Source: Gonapodya prolifera JEL478 | Taxonomy: Eukaryota; Monoblepharomycota; Monoblepharidomycetes; Monoblepharidales; Gonapodyaceae | NCBI GenBank assembly: GCA_001574975.1 | Contig: KQ965773.1 | Coordinates: 224,438-288,437, forward strand | DNA length: 64,000 nt | Direction of reading: 5' to 3' | Shown here: positions 10,514 through 21,074 of the stretch, in pieces | Layout: the number at the start of each line of letters is the position of its first letter | Position numbering within the stretch: position 1 is the first letter of the stretch | Position numbers and translations under genes: made by a program | Notes under the pieces: model-generated | Seen by the model: the letters and a program-made list of their open reading frames with translations, nothing else | What the model was told of the DNA's origin: nothing | The model's database searches: none

Positions 10514-12134
10514 TCAATTCACAGCCCCATCCCCCACGACATAATTCAGCCCCATCCCATCGAGAAAAAACGCCAGGTTCTTGCGTGAGATCTTGATCCC
10601 GTGCTTGTGCGCCAGGCGGTACAGGCCGTGGAAGTCAACGGGCTTGGTACGGTGGTGGTAGTAGGGTGGCGTGAGAGGTTGGTGAGCGAGCAAGGAAAGA
10701 AAAAGAGACGAAAGGAGACGGAGACCAACCTCGTACATCAGGAGACGGGAGTACAAGTCAGTATTCGAGACGATGAGGTCACGGAGTTGATCTTCAGCGA
10801 AGAGGAGCGCTTGGATAGTATAGTGTGACAAAACAGTGGAGCATCGGACCCGCAGACGCACCGAGTTCCGACGAAAAGCCCTCCTTGGCCCCTCGCTCAT
10901 CCAGCACCAGTTTCTCCTTGCGCGCCTTCCTCCCAGCCGGCGCAGGTCCAGACGCGGGAGGTGCAGCCGCGACCAGTATCCCAATCCGGTTCTTAAGCTT
11001 CACGCCGCCGTCTTCCGCCGGTTTCAGCGTGAGCTGCGTCTGCTCTTTTGCCGATGGTGGGGCGGTGGAGAGCGAGGCGGATAGGGTCAGCGCGAGAGCC
11101 AAGTCGGACGATTTGGCGCCGGCGAGGGAGCGGGGGGCGCGGGGTTTTGCGGTGGCGGTGGCGGTGGAGGGTTTGGAGGATGGGACGTGTGTGGATGTGG
11201 ATGTGGCTGCGGGTGGGGGTGCGGATTGGAGGGTGCGGAAGAGGACGACGAGCTGTGTGGGTGGAGAGTGCGAAGAGTCACTGAGTACCGTACGAGCAAC
11301 TTCTGCAATCGAGCTGTGTAGTTTGTGCAACAAATGTTGTGTCCGCGCTCCACAGCGGTGGAGTTTGTCCATCAAAATTTGCTTGCGCTCTCAGAGGTGG
11401 AGGAGATCCACCGTACACCAACCACTCCCTCTCCTCGGTTCCCTTGTATCACTGCTTCGCGCGCCACATGAGATGAACATCGTATCTGCTTCCCAGTGGT
11501 GGAGTTCGTCCATGGAATATCATCCAGTTGCTGCCCTCTGCTGCCGTATCTCACCACGTCTTCCTCCCCAAACGCAACCCCCCAAGACTCCAGTCCACCG
11601 AAGATTCCACGTACCTCTCCCGGCAAAATCAATAAATTCCGTGCACAAAGCTTGATATGTGCGAGTTTCCTCCTGGCCAACAAGTCTACGAGCGATCCGT
11701 GACATCCTGGACAAGACTCGATGCGATCGAGTCCCTCGGGCGGCGCATCGGGGATGGAGTCGATGTAAACGTCGAGGCATCTGTTCATGTGCTTTTTTGG
11801 GGTTGGAGTCGAGTGGACGGCGCCGTCGGTCGTGAGCTTACGGCAAACGGTGGTTATTGCACTCGGCACTCGGCACTCACCGCCGCCCGCCGCGCAGTAT
11901 TAAAAACTGTGATATCCTTTGCGCATATCGTGCAGAAATAGGAATCGGCGGCGCCTGCGTCATCGTGGTGTGGGTTGGAGAGACACGAGTCGACGTGCCG
12001 CTCGCGAGCGGATTGCGGAGTGTCGCTGAGATCCTGCAGTGCGATGCGGTGTCACGTGAGCAAATCAGCAGCTGACGTCGGCGGAAAGAAAAGCAACGCA
12101 CGCGGCTGCAAATCGGGCATTCGATGGAACCCAT
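10514..12134 (-). CDS. SLX4: SLX4-like structure-specific nuclease scaffold with UBZ-type fingers
   Basis: Starting at MGSIECPIC, splicing gives three zinc-finger units of the form C-x2-C...H-x3/4-C: ECPICSR..RHVDSC (split by an intron), FCTICAKDI..HMNRC and SCPGCHGSL..HIKLC. A Ser/Pro/Ala-rich disordered middle follows. The C-terminal block LRDLIVSNTDLYSRLLMYE joins, across an 87-base intron, to PVDFHGLYRLAHKHGI and LAFFLDGMGLNYV. This resembles the SLX4 C-terminal domain that binds the SLX1 nuclease. SLX4-SLX1 resolves branched DNA, and UBZ4 fingers bind ubiquitin. The protein is shorter than animal SLX4. It is divergent from the uL13m gene with 117 bases between starts. Identity rests on motif order; exon limits in the middle are approximate. 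Confidence 0.6.
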
Positions 12135-12251
12135 GCAGGTTGGCGGTTGCCGCGGTCACCAAAATTGTCTTCACCTGAAACTTGACCCACACGCAATCGC
12201 CCATCTCCCCTCCTCCCACCCATCGCCACACACAACTGACACACCCGCACG
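12135..12251. promoter_or_regulatory. Shared divergent promoter, SLX4-like / uL13m
   Basis: Only 117 bases separate the start codons of two divergently transcribed genes, so both must be driven from this stretch or from within the genes. It is C-rich on the plus strand just upstream of the ribosomal gene. No known factor site is claimed. Confidence 0.4.
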
Positions 12252-12754
12252 ATGTCAACTCCGACGTTTAGAGTGTGGCTCAAGGTGGATGCCAGCGGAA
12301 AGATTCTCGGCCGACTGGCAACCTCCGTCGCGGTCTCGCTCATGGGAAAGAACAAGCCAGGCTATGTCCCCGCGGTCGACTCGGGTGACTTTGTCGTCGT
12401 CACAAACGCAAAGAGTGTCGCACTGTCGGGTGATCGCGCGGCCAAGAAAACGTATTGGAAGTACACGGGATACCCGGGTGGACGGTATGAGACGAAATTC
12501 AGCGAGATGGTGGAGAAGAAGCCGGAAGAGGTGAGAGAATTGTGTCACCGTATCGATTCCTATCTGTCTCCACTTGACGCTCCCTTCTCCACCAACTTTG
12601 AATGCACTACCGCCAGGTGATTCGACTCGCCGTGAAGCGCATGCTTCCAAAGAACAACCTCCGGGACGTACGTCTGAACCGTCTCAAAGTGTTCCCCGGA
12701 GAAGCACCGCCAACAGTCGAAGCGAACATTCTCAAAGTGTACGAACGGTCGTGA
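12252..12754 (+). CDS. Mitochondrial large-subunit ribosomal protein uL13m
   Basis: Two exons, 12252-12530 and 12617-12754, give 138 residues. WLKVDASGKILGRLAT is the typical L13 N-terminal block, followed by KPGYVPAVDSGDFVVV, TYWKYTGYPGG, and after the intron VKRMLPKNNLRDVRLNRLKVF. This is the standard L13 fold, close to bacterial length. The bacterial-type PGG motif and the absence of cytosolic L13a features point to the mitochondrial form (yeast MRPL23 family). It works in the mitoribosome large subunit. No long N-terminal presequence is seen; L13m proteins often lack a clear one. It is divergent from the SLX4-like gene. Confidence 0.9.
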
Positions 12755-12962
12755 CCTCGATCTCCCTCGTTGGTAGGACACGCAGACATTGCAATTCTAG
12801 AATTGAATCTACACGGTAGTGGTAGCGACGCCTCGGCGTCTTGTATATACACAACGAAATCAGATATCCGATGCTTTAGAACTGTAAAAGGTCCACAGAC
12901 CAACGCAGCCATCCGACAACCCATGTCTGCGCCAACACCAAGTCCAGCCTCCAGCGCCCAAC

Positions 12963-15082
12963 TCAGTCATCCAACGCCTGCCCGTGCCCCTGCTCCTGCG
13001 CCTTGGCCTGCATCAGCAACAAATCAAGGGTGCCCTCGAGGGCGATCAGCCGCTCCTGCAGCTCGAGCTCGGCGCGCACTTTGGTCCGGATCTTTGCCAG
13101 GAGATCTCCGATCAGGACCGAGTGGTTCACGACGGGGGAGTAGATATCTACACCACCGACCGAGCAACACACGTTAGTTTTGAGGTCAACGGGGCCACCC
13201 CCCGCCGCCCCGTACGCACCAAGAACCATCTCCGCCACACCAACAAGCAGCGCCGCGTGCCGCGGGTTAGTGATGTGTTTGAGCAGGAATCGCATCAGAG
13301 GCTCCAGCCCGACCTCGTCCCTTCCAACAAGCGCCGTGCGGATCCCGTCCCGGTGAATGAGCTCTTCAAGTACGGACGTGACGATCGATGCGGGTTGGTG
13401 CTACTCGCGGTTGGTGGGGCAGGGTGGGGGAGAATGTATTGACTTTCAGGAACACGATCGAGCCCCCGACGTCAGTGCGGCCGCGACTCACAGTGGTAAT
13501 AACCGTATCCAGCGCCTTGGCGTAATGGAACGACTTGAGCAGCTTATCGTATGGCGCGAGTCGGAGCTGGCGTTTGCGTTCGGCCTCGAATACAGCCTGG
13601 TTGTGGTCCGGTCCACATATCAGCACGATATTCCTTTCCACCTCAGCGAGACGACGGAAAGACACTCACCCCGGCAGAAACGCTCTTCCGGGCCGGTTTC
13701 TTCACCGCGGCGGGCTTGGGCGCTTGCCGGTCCCGCCGGCGGATGGAGAGGACGCCCGTGCTTGACCCTGCGACCAGGCGGGTTCCGTCGGGCTGGGGAT
13801 GGAAGGAGTCAGCAACCGCCACCGACCACCCACCACCGAACGCCGCCGCCGTCCCACACCACGCGCCACTCCACTCACCGACACGGCCAGACTCAACACG
13901 GGCGTCGAGTACTTTATGCTATGCTCGACACTCCAATCGGCCACCTTGTACGCTTTGACGTGCCCGTCCAAGCTCCCCGACAAGACATATTCCTCTTTTC
14001 CGTCGAACGCAAGCGCCGTCACGGTCTTTTGGTGGTTCGCGAGCACACGCACGGCACGTCCGCCAGCAACAATGTCCCATACTTTGACCTCGGCCGACCC
14101 CGCGGTTACGACGGCCGAGCAACTGCGGAAGGCTAGTGTGGATTCGATAGGGTGCCCGTGGGTGAGTGTCATGCTGGAGGAGCGGCCGGCACGGGTGTCC
14201 CAGAGTTTGGCGGTGTGATCGTACGAGCCTGGGGTGTCGGAACGTGGAGCAGCGCAGGGGTGAATGGGGCGAGATGGGTGCTTATGGCTCATGTGTCGCA
14301 AAGAGGGGTGCATGAATTCAAAGTGAAGCTCACCGGAAACGAAGATGTGGGGGTTGTCGCTGCATATTGCCAGGGACCGGATGTAATCCTAAACACCCGT
14401 ACCACCGTCACTCCCCGTTGACCACACCACAACCGCACCGCCCCACAAACTCACGCCATGTTCCTCAAACACTGACACAGCCGACTCGGACGCGATGTCG
14501 AACAGCCGCACCGTCGTGTCGTCCGACCCAGTCAGGATCTGTGTGTTGTTGGGGAGGAACTTGGTCACCCGCACGGGACCCTGGTGTTCGCGGTAGGTGC
14601 GCAGGATGGCACGGCTGGAGAGGTCGAACAGCTACGGAGGTACGGACGTTAGCGTCCACTCTATCCCTGGAAAGTGGAAAAATGTTACACCACACGACAC
14701 GGACCTGCACGACCCCCGAGTTATCTCCCGCGCTGAGCAGCTTCCCGTCGCTGCGTATACACGCGCCATAAGCCGTCTCCGTGAACCGCGAGATGGTCTT
14801 CTTGAGCCCGCAGGTCGCCGACGAGTATATTTGCACGCGGGCCCCCGCCGTGACGGCAAAGTCGTACGGGTCCGAGGCGCAAAAGTGGATCGCAGTGACG
14901 GGTGCGTGCTCTTTGATGAGGAGCGGGGACTGGGGAGGGAGGGAGTGAGGTGGGGAACGGGAGGGGAAAGGCAGGACGGATTGACGAACCTTGAAGCCCC
15001 TCCACCACGATTGGGTCTGCTTCACGATGCCCAAATGGTCCTGCTGTCGCTTGATGGTCAGTTTTCGGTATTCCCCGGCCAT
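12963..15082 (-). CDS. UTP15: UTP15-like component of the small-subunit processome (WD40)
   Basis: Starts at MAGEYRKLTIKR, which matches the usual UTP15 opening, then SPLLIKEHAPVTAIHF and a set of WD40 repeats: LSAGDNSGVVQ, QILTGSDDTTVRLFD, SGSYDHTAKLWDTR, VTAGSAEVKVWD and VLSGSLDGHVKAY. The C-terminal UTP15-specific domain follows in exons between about 13665 and 12963: YDKLLKSFHYAKALD, then LIHRDGIRTAL, and FLLKHITNPRHAALLVGVAEMVL. UTP15 belongs to the t-UTP subcomplex and is needed for pre-18S rRNA transcription and processing in the nucleolus. Several introns interrupt the repeats. The opposite-strand open frames here are shadows. Confidence 0.88.
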
Positions 15083-15109
15083 CGTTGGGCGCTCGAGCTC
15101 CCAGTGAAA

Positions 15110-15380
15110 TTACTTCCTTTCCTCGCCGAAGGCTTTGGCCAGACGGTAGTACCATCCATCCAGGCTGGCGTCCGTCTTCGCAAAAATACCTCGAGCCCGT
15201 AGAAACACTGCGCCGGATACATTGGCTTGGGCACCACGAGGTAGGCGGTGAGGGATGGGAATGGTCAACAATGTATCAGAATTTGGAAGATAGAACTTGC
15301 GCTGGATCACAATGTCAAATTTAATTAAATATAGAGCTCACTGGCCATCGTTCGAGAGATTGAGCACTCCGAGATGCCAT
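15110..15380 (-). CDS. Small two-exon protein of unknown function (76 aa)
   Basis: ATG at 15380 begins a 39-base exon. A 40-base AT-rich intron (15302-15341) with GTGAGC and CCAG ends joins it to a second exon, 15301-15110, in phase. The product is basic, with RKFYLPNSDTLL near its start and ASLDGWYYRLAKAFGEE near its end, and has no membrane segment. It lies immediately upstream of, and on the same strand as, UTP15, 27 bases from that start codon. A mitochondrial or ribosomal small protein is possible, but I do not recognise the family. Clean splicing and composition are the only support. Confidence 0.4.
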
Positions 15381-15518
15381 TTCACTCCCTTCGTCGCAAG
15401 TGGGAACTTGGCTGAAGGGAAATCTGGAAAACACCGAGCGTTAAAATCTATTTCACCGAGTCATCAGCGACTCGACCGTTCAGCAAACCTCTCGAAGGCC
15501 CCGTGGTACATCAACTGA

Positions 15519-16855
15519 ATGATGTCTCAGGAACAAGAAAAACGGAAGGTAGCTCCAAGCAAATGGAATCGCGTCGGGAAGCGGGAAATGCTCACATCTT
15601 TGCCTCGACCACGAAATACGCCAGATTCTGATCACCGGCGCAACCGGAAAGCAAGGCGGCGCAGCGCTGACCGCCATGCATCGAGATCTCTCGGACCGGT
15701 ACACTTTCCGCGCGCTGACGAGGAACCCTGACTCAGAAAAGTCGAAATCTCTCATAGCGAAGGGAGTGGAAGTCGCGAAGGGGGATCTGATGGACAAAGA
15801 GTCGCTTGAGAGGGCTATGACTGGAGTGTGGGGGCTATACTTGGTGACGGATCCCTTCACGAATGGAGGGGCGAAGAAGGAATCGGAGATGGTGAGTTTA
15901 TGAAGTTTGAGATTTGGGAGTCTGTCTGATTTTTTCAAGCCTTCTGTCTCTTTCAAAGGGTATTAATGCTGTCGATGTGGCATTCAATGCCGGTGTATCG
16001 TATATCGTGTTCGCATCGGGAGGGGGGATCGACAACACAGCGATGAGGTGAGTCTTCTCGGAGCCATGCGCAACCATCGGGCCATCCATATTCCGATCTG
16101 CTCTCAATCACTTACAATGGCACCACTGTACATATAGAGTACCGTTTCCTTTCTACGCAAGCAAAGAAGCAATCCAGGACCACATATCCTCCCTTGCGTG
16201 GCCTGTAGGCTGGGCAACCATTGGTCCAACAGGCTTCATGGAGAATTTTGAGATGAGCGGACCCATGTCCAAAGGGTCAATCTCATCCCTGGCAAAGCCT
16301 GATCAGAAGATGTACTGGATATCGGCGAAAGACATTGGGGAGTTTGTGTCACTGGCGTTTGCCAAGGTGGACGAATTCAAGGGCCGCAAGGTTGATATTG
16401 CAGGTGATGAATTGAGCAATAATGACTGTGCAGCCGTGAGTGATCTGGTTGTGTCCGCTCTGTAGTTCACGGCTGACAACAGCAGGTCAAACATTCGTTC
16501 TCATTCAGATTCTCAGTGAATTGACTGGTGTCAAATGGACCTATTGGCGGATTCCGACTTTTATCCTCCGTTTCATTTCCGCGGATCTTTTCCAAATGGG
16601 TCAAGCGTTCGACGGATACGTTCCAACTGAGGTAAAGCACTTGCTGTCTCTTTCCCCTCCCTTCTTTCGCAAACTTAATGTTGATGCGAACCATAAACTT
16701 CACAATGTAGGTCGACATCGCGGCTCTGCGTTCTCTCCACCCGGGCTTACAATCGTTCCGCGATTGGTGCAAGGAGAAGGGAATTGGCAAACCAGGAGAT
16801 CCTGGAACAACCTACGTGTACGCAAAAACTTTTTGGCAAAGGATTTTTGTATGAT
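15519..16855 (+). CDS. NmrA-like NAD(P)-binding protein (atypical SDR)
   Basis: Begins MMSQEQEKRK; an intron joins it to ILITGATGKQGG, whose GxxGxxG is the dinucleotide-binding glycine motif at the N terminus of NmrA/HSCARG proteins. Further exons give TFRALTRNPDSEK, VEVAKGDLMD, GVWGLYLVTD, VSYIVFASGGG, VPFPFYASKEAIQ, GWATIGPTGFMENF and MYWISAKDIGEFV, the usual order for the family. The C-terminal part passes ILSELTGVKWTYWR and ends at KTFWQRIFV. The catalytic Tyr-Lys pair of classical SDRs is not expected in this family, which senses redox state or acts as a reductase. Five or more introns of 50-90 bases are used. Its 3' end abuts a minus-strand F-box gene. Confidence 0.82.
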
Positions 16856-16902
16856 GGTTGCGAAAGGTTATGCTGTGCGTGGGTTGCAATGCACGGCAAC
16901 AC

Positions 16903-17650
16903 TTATGCCACTGTGACGCGCTTGGACTCCAGCCACATGTACGGATCAATTGTGAGGTACACTTGCACAGGCACCCAGCCTTCGTGTCTTGTCGCGCAAA
17001 CGGTTGCTGCTTGCCATGCACGGAGACAAGCGTGGCGTTGAGAAAGAGGTCGGATTGCGAGAGGAAGAGGAGGATGAGAATGAGGCATTCGGGAGGCAGA
17101 CTGTGAATAAAATGGCGGCGTGGCATAATCTGCTCTGGCGTGAGAGGTTTTGCCGCGTATGTGTTTGGTGAAGTGTGGACACGTGGCAGGTGTGTGACGT
17201 CACCCTCTGTAGACGCTTCTTCGTCGCAGGCCATCGCGTTTGGGACAGCCTGCACGCTATCTGTCGCTACGGGGACGTCCGTTGTCGACATCTCTGACTG
17301 AAAGCTGCTACGTGTGACGTGCGGCGAGTCTGTGTCGCGGCAAAGTCCTGAAATGACACGTCGCTCACACGCACGGTATTTGCCCAACGAGAGCCCGTAC
17401 ACGTACCATCAGTTTGTGTATCTTGAGTACCGTCGTGGCTCTGCGTGAGTGCCGCTCTTGTTCGGCATAGACGAGCGAAAGTGCCGCCGAGGAATCGAGC
17501 GATGCGGCGTGTCCTCGTTGGCGGGCGCACACGCGGTGATGCGGAAGACGACGGCGACAAGGGCGTGAGCGTGGGTCTGGGAGAGTCGGAAGAAGACGCG
17601 GGAATGTGATGCCGTATGCGTCCCAGGAGTGAGCGAAGCATCACATGCAA
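16903..17650 (-). CDS. F-box domain protein (small, possibly degenerate)
   Basis: After an N-terminal Ser/Arg-rich exon (from 17650) and an intron, the sequence reads HSLPPECLILILLFLS and DLFLNATLVS, a recognisable F-box, which binds Skp1 in SCF ubiquitin ligases. Straight after TLVS the expected CRAWQAA continuation is found in another frame, and that frame runs to a stop at 16903; the original frame would end at 16812, inside the last exon of the NmrA-like gene. No substrate-binding repeats are visible, so the protein would be very short. It may be a truncated or broken F-box gene. Confidence 0.4.
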
Positions 17651-18295
17651 AGGCCAGGCAGCTGTGGTTGGCCTTTCCCCTCCAACAATTTCACTGAAAT
17701 TTTACTAAAACTAGTGCCAAAGCGGAGACAGAGAGGGCCGTACTCGAAGAACCGATCGCCGAAATGACGCGTGAAGCGCACTGGTCATGGTTCGGAATTG
17801 ATACGTCAGCGTCCTTCTTTCTGACTCAATTAGCTTTTGCCTTGTATTCTCTGAATTCTCACAAAAATGACAATATTATGTCATGAGCTAACTGATGGTT
17901 TTGTGATGCGCAATCATGCTTGTGGTGATCGGGCGATTTGGACGGAGTTCTCTCAGCTGAGACGATCAGAGCGTTCCATCCGGATGACAAGCCCGGGATC
18001 TTGATACGTTGGAGCTTTGGGCTTCCAAGCTTCTGCGGGATGTACGCTGCGTTGTTGTCTTGAGAATAATGGACCATGTGATATAATCAACAGAGAACAA
18101 TGATAGGATCGACATATGTGCTCCATTTACTAACTTGACACAAAACCAATCTGATGCCGCTGCTGCAACATGACACATAAGTGCTCCACTGTCGAGAAGA
18201 GAGGATTACACCTCCGGCGGGTGTGCTTCCGCTCAAGGCGGCCGATGCGGACTCAGGTTCTGAGCTCATTTCATATTCCTGTCCATACTGTGGGG
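17651..18295. other. Intergenic, no recognisable gene
   Basis: Minus-strand fragments here (for example YGQEYEMSSEPESAS near 18280) could be an alternative 3' extension of the ankyrin/coiled-coil gene across a short intron. Nothing else was recognised. Confidence 0.4.
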
Positions 18296-19383
18296 TCACA
18301 CCGCGCCCCCCTCCCCGCCATCTCCCATCCTCCTCCTGAGCCCCACAACTTCCTGCCTTAAATCAGCCTCGGTCGCCCTGGCCGTATTCAGCGCTTCCAG
18401 CACAAGTGCCTGACTAGCGCGAAGGTCATCGAGCTCGCTCTGCAGCCGCGCGACTGTGCGCTGAAGCTGCTCAACTGTACTGGAGAGCCCATCGACCGTC
18501 GCTGGAGCGATTGTCCGTGGGCGGAGGAGCAAAGGAGCGAGCCATGCGGTGTCATAAATATCCTTGTTGTTTCGACCAAAAGCAATCTCGAGGAGTGAAT
18601 TGATGACGGGTAAGGTTGGATTTGCTCCGGCTGCTGTCAAAGCTGCAGCCATGTCGGGTCCACACTGCCCGGACTTGTTGCCAATGTTGTTTTAACTCCG
18701 ACGATTGGAATGTCAAGCGGCACAGAACACCAACTCACATAGATCGAAAGGTCCTTGGATGGGTTCACGAGACTGACATTGCCGCCTTTGCAGTTGACCC
18801 GAACGGACGGAAACTCGGGCGAGTTCCCCACTAAGGAAGGACCACCGCGAGCAGCTACCGTGTTTTTCACTCCAGCCGCGAGCGACAGCGCGTCTGGAAA
18901 GCTATACACAAAGCGCCACCGCCGAAACCACGCCTTTTCGTCCCAAATCTCGTAAAACCCGGGCAAAGCCCACTCGATCGGGGCGTGCATGTCGGCACCG
19001 TAGCGGATGAGCGCTTGCACGATTGCCAAGTTTTTCGAGTGGATGGCAAGCGCGAGGGCCGATTCGCATTGCCGCGAGTCCACCCGCGATTCGAAGTTTC
19101 CCATCCCGACGTCCGCACGCCCCCACGACCCGTGCTTGATGGATTGCCATACTGTGCATGTGATGGTCACGGTTTTGCGGGCATTAGGGTCGGCACCCGA
19201 CGCGAGGATTCCACAAACGAGGTCCAGGTCGCCCGCTTCAATGGCTTCGATGAGGGAGTTGCTGGTCACAGTGTGGTTTTCGGTGAATGTGAGTGTGGGA
19301 TCGCCCTGGCATCTTAGGTGATGATTGGGTGTTTTCATTTGAGACATATGAGCAGTTGGGTCGGCCGCAACAACAAGACACAA
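18296..19383 (-). CDS. Ankyrin-type and coiled-coil protein
   Basis: The N-terminal part reads SLIEAIEAGDLDLV, ILASGADPNARK, ESALALAIHSKNLAIV and ALIRYGAD, an ankyrin-like repeat pair. A Trp-rich segment (EIWDEKAWFRRWRF) and SFPDALSLAAG follow. A second part after KGGNVSLVNP is joined by an intron to LTAAGANP and INSLLEIAFGR, and then to a coiled coil around VEQLQRTVARLQSELDDL and LRQEVVGLRRRM. The same arrangement, including the Trp-rich segment and KGG-x-SLV, recurs in the ankyrin-TKL kinase gene at 29-31 kb, but here no kinase domain follows. It is probably an interaction protein; function unknown. Confidence 0.65.
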
Positions 19384-19718
19384 AAGAAGAAGGGGAAAAA
19401 TAATTGTATGGAAGGATGAATCCAGTGTGGCCGCAGTGGGCCACAGAATGCCACAAATTTGAGCACGCCCCCGAGAGCTCTAGTCTCACTCGAGCGATAC
19501 TACACATAAAATGAATTTGAAACAAGAAGGTACAGCAAATACATATAGTCGAACGTAATTAATTTCCAAGTACCACACAGAACGCGACTCCACGTTTTCG
19601 CCAAAATCCGCAAATCACCTGAGGGCGTCCAATTCCCCCGTAAACATGCTGCGCATATCGCACACAATGTGTTTTTCCATTCGTTCCCTGATCCCATTCC
19701 CCCATACTACATCTCGCC
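19384..19718. other. Intergenic, no recognisable gene
   Basis: This is the spacer between the 5' end of the ankyrin/coiled-coil gene and the 3' end of the SH3 gene, both on the minus strand. It should contain the promoter of the former. No motif is claimed. Confidence 0.4.
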
Positions 19719-20889
19719 TCAACCAACAATGGTAACGGTCGTCTGAACTCCATGACTCTCAGCTTGTGCCAGTTCTGTGGACACAGATGCCACCGCGAAC
19801 CCAGGAGCAACAGACACCGTCCGTTGCGTGATGGAGGCTGGCTGCTGTGATAATGTCTCCTTTGTGATTGTAGGTGGGGAAGTGCTGACGCAGGCAATGG
19901 GGAACAGGCCGAACAGAGATGTCGTTGTGTTTATTCCCTTTTGGAAAGCGCCAGTTGGTGTGTATTGCGACACCAGTCCGTGAGATTTGTCCGCGAAGGA
20001 AGAACAGAAGATGCTGGTGAGCATATTTTGTATCTCACCCAAACGTGTCATTCGGTTGCAGACGCACCTTTCCCCATCCATCAGCGTATTCTAGCTGACA
20101 AAAGACTTGGTCGCCGACGGATTGCCCAATCTCATCCCATTCGACGGGCGAGTACTGGGCTACGGCCCATACAATGCGGGATACAACAGCAGGTGGGGAT
20201 GGAGTTGTATCCGACAAATCAAGGTTAAAGACAGACTGCAGCTGAGAATTTTCGCGGTTCAGCTTGGCCACTTGTTGGAGTGCGCTTGCCAGCTGTTGTT
20301 GCAGCAGCGCGTGCTCCGCGGCCATTGAGCTGTGCGCGGCTTGCAAGGTTGCGTGGCGGGAAGCGAGCTTGTCGTGGGTCGATTGAAGGGTGGAGTAGCT
20401 GGACATGAGTTGCTTGTGGTTTGTTTGGAGGTCCCGGTGACGTGCAGTGACATCGGCAAGGTCTCCCGGTTGCATATCTTTCTGTTCAGCTGTTCCAGCG
20501 GCGCACATCAGCACCGCGGTGATGAGGAGCTGCTGGTTGATGTGGTGGTCAATGAGTTCGACCAAACTGTTGTTGTTGTTCAGCTTGCGTTATTGTTGTC
20601 TTTCGGCACATCGTATTGAACTTTGGACTTTGAAAATTCAGATTTTGGTGCATCGCGTACCATTGAGAGTGAGAGCGACGTACGAGTAGCTCTTTTGTTG
20701 CAATTGCAATAGAACAATGTCCAATTGTATGCCCCCCGGCGAAAGCTCCTCGACCATCGCCTCGGAAAAAGAACTTCCATAACATATTTGTAATCGCAAA
20801 TTAGCCTCGTGTGGGTCTCCAGCAAAACGGAAAGCGAAGCTCGCCAGTGTGGGCGCTATCGCCAAAGTGCATTCAGACCAGTAACTCAC
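19719..20889 (-). CDS. Coiled-coil protein with C-terminal SH3 domain
   Basis: The central exon (20565-20050) has heptad-rich sequence with repeated LQ-x-x-H units (DLQTNHKQLM, LQSTHDKLASRH, LQAAHSSMAAEH). It then reads WAVAQYSPVEWDEIGQSVGDQVF and DGWGK, the first half of an SH3 domain. A roughly 100-base intron separates it from SLFGLFPIACV, the closing GLFP-x-x-x-V of the same domain. A Ser/Thr-rich tail ends at 19719. An upstream exon (20889-20690) appears to supply the N terminus, but its junction is unsure. SH3 domains bind Pro-rich partners, often in actin or signalling complexes. No transmembrane segment was seen. The partner is unknown. Confidence 0.6.
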
Positions 20890-20970
20890 TCAAACCAACT
20901 CGCAAAAATTAAAACCGCAAAAGAAGAGCGACTTCTCAGTGTAGCACGGACCTTTCTTTCACGGATTCAC

Positions 20971-21074
20971 AGCCCGTGATCGGGCTCGTCCGCGAAAATC
21001 TCGGCATGCAGTGGGGTTCGATCCTGTGCCACAGGGGTCACAGGAGAAGACTTCCCACCTGCACTACGCAGGTG
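20971..21074. other. Cluster of perfect hairpins, possible structured RNA
   Basis: Three inverted repeats lie in 104 bases: AGCCCG/CGGGCT (20971-20986), CCTGTG/CACAGG (21023-21044) and CACCTGC/GCAGGTG (21056-21074). Around the first stem CGGA/TCCG also pair. GGGGTTCGATCC at 21013-21024 resembles a pol III B box or tRNA T-loop, but a complete tRNA cloverleaf could not be folded on either strand. No open frame covers the stretch well. Confidence 0.35.

Noticed and set aside
10825-11655. Long plus-strand frame of 276 codons
   Set aside because: It is the shadow of the Ser/Pro/Ala-rich middle of the minus-strand SLX4-like gene, where GC-rich codons leave the opposite strand open.
13357-14136. 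Long plus-strand frame of 259 codons
   Set aside because: It lies opposite the UTP15 WD40 exons and has no family character of its own.
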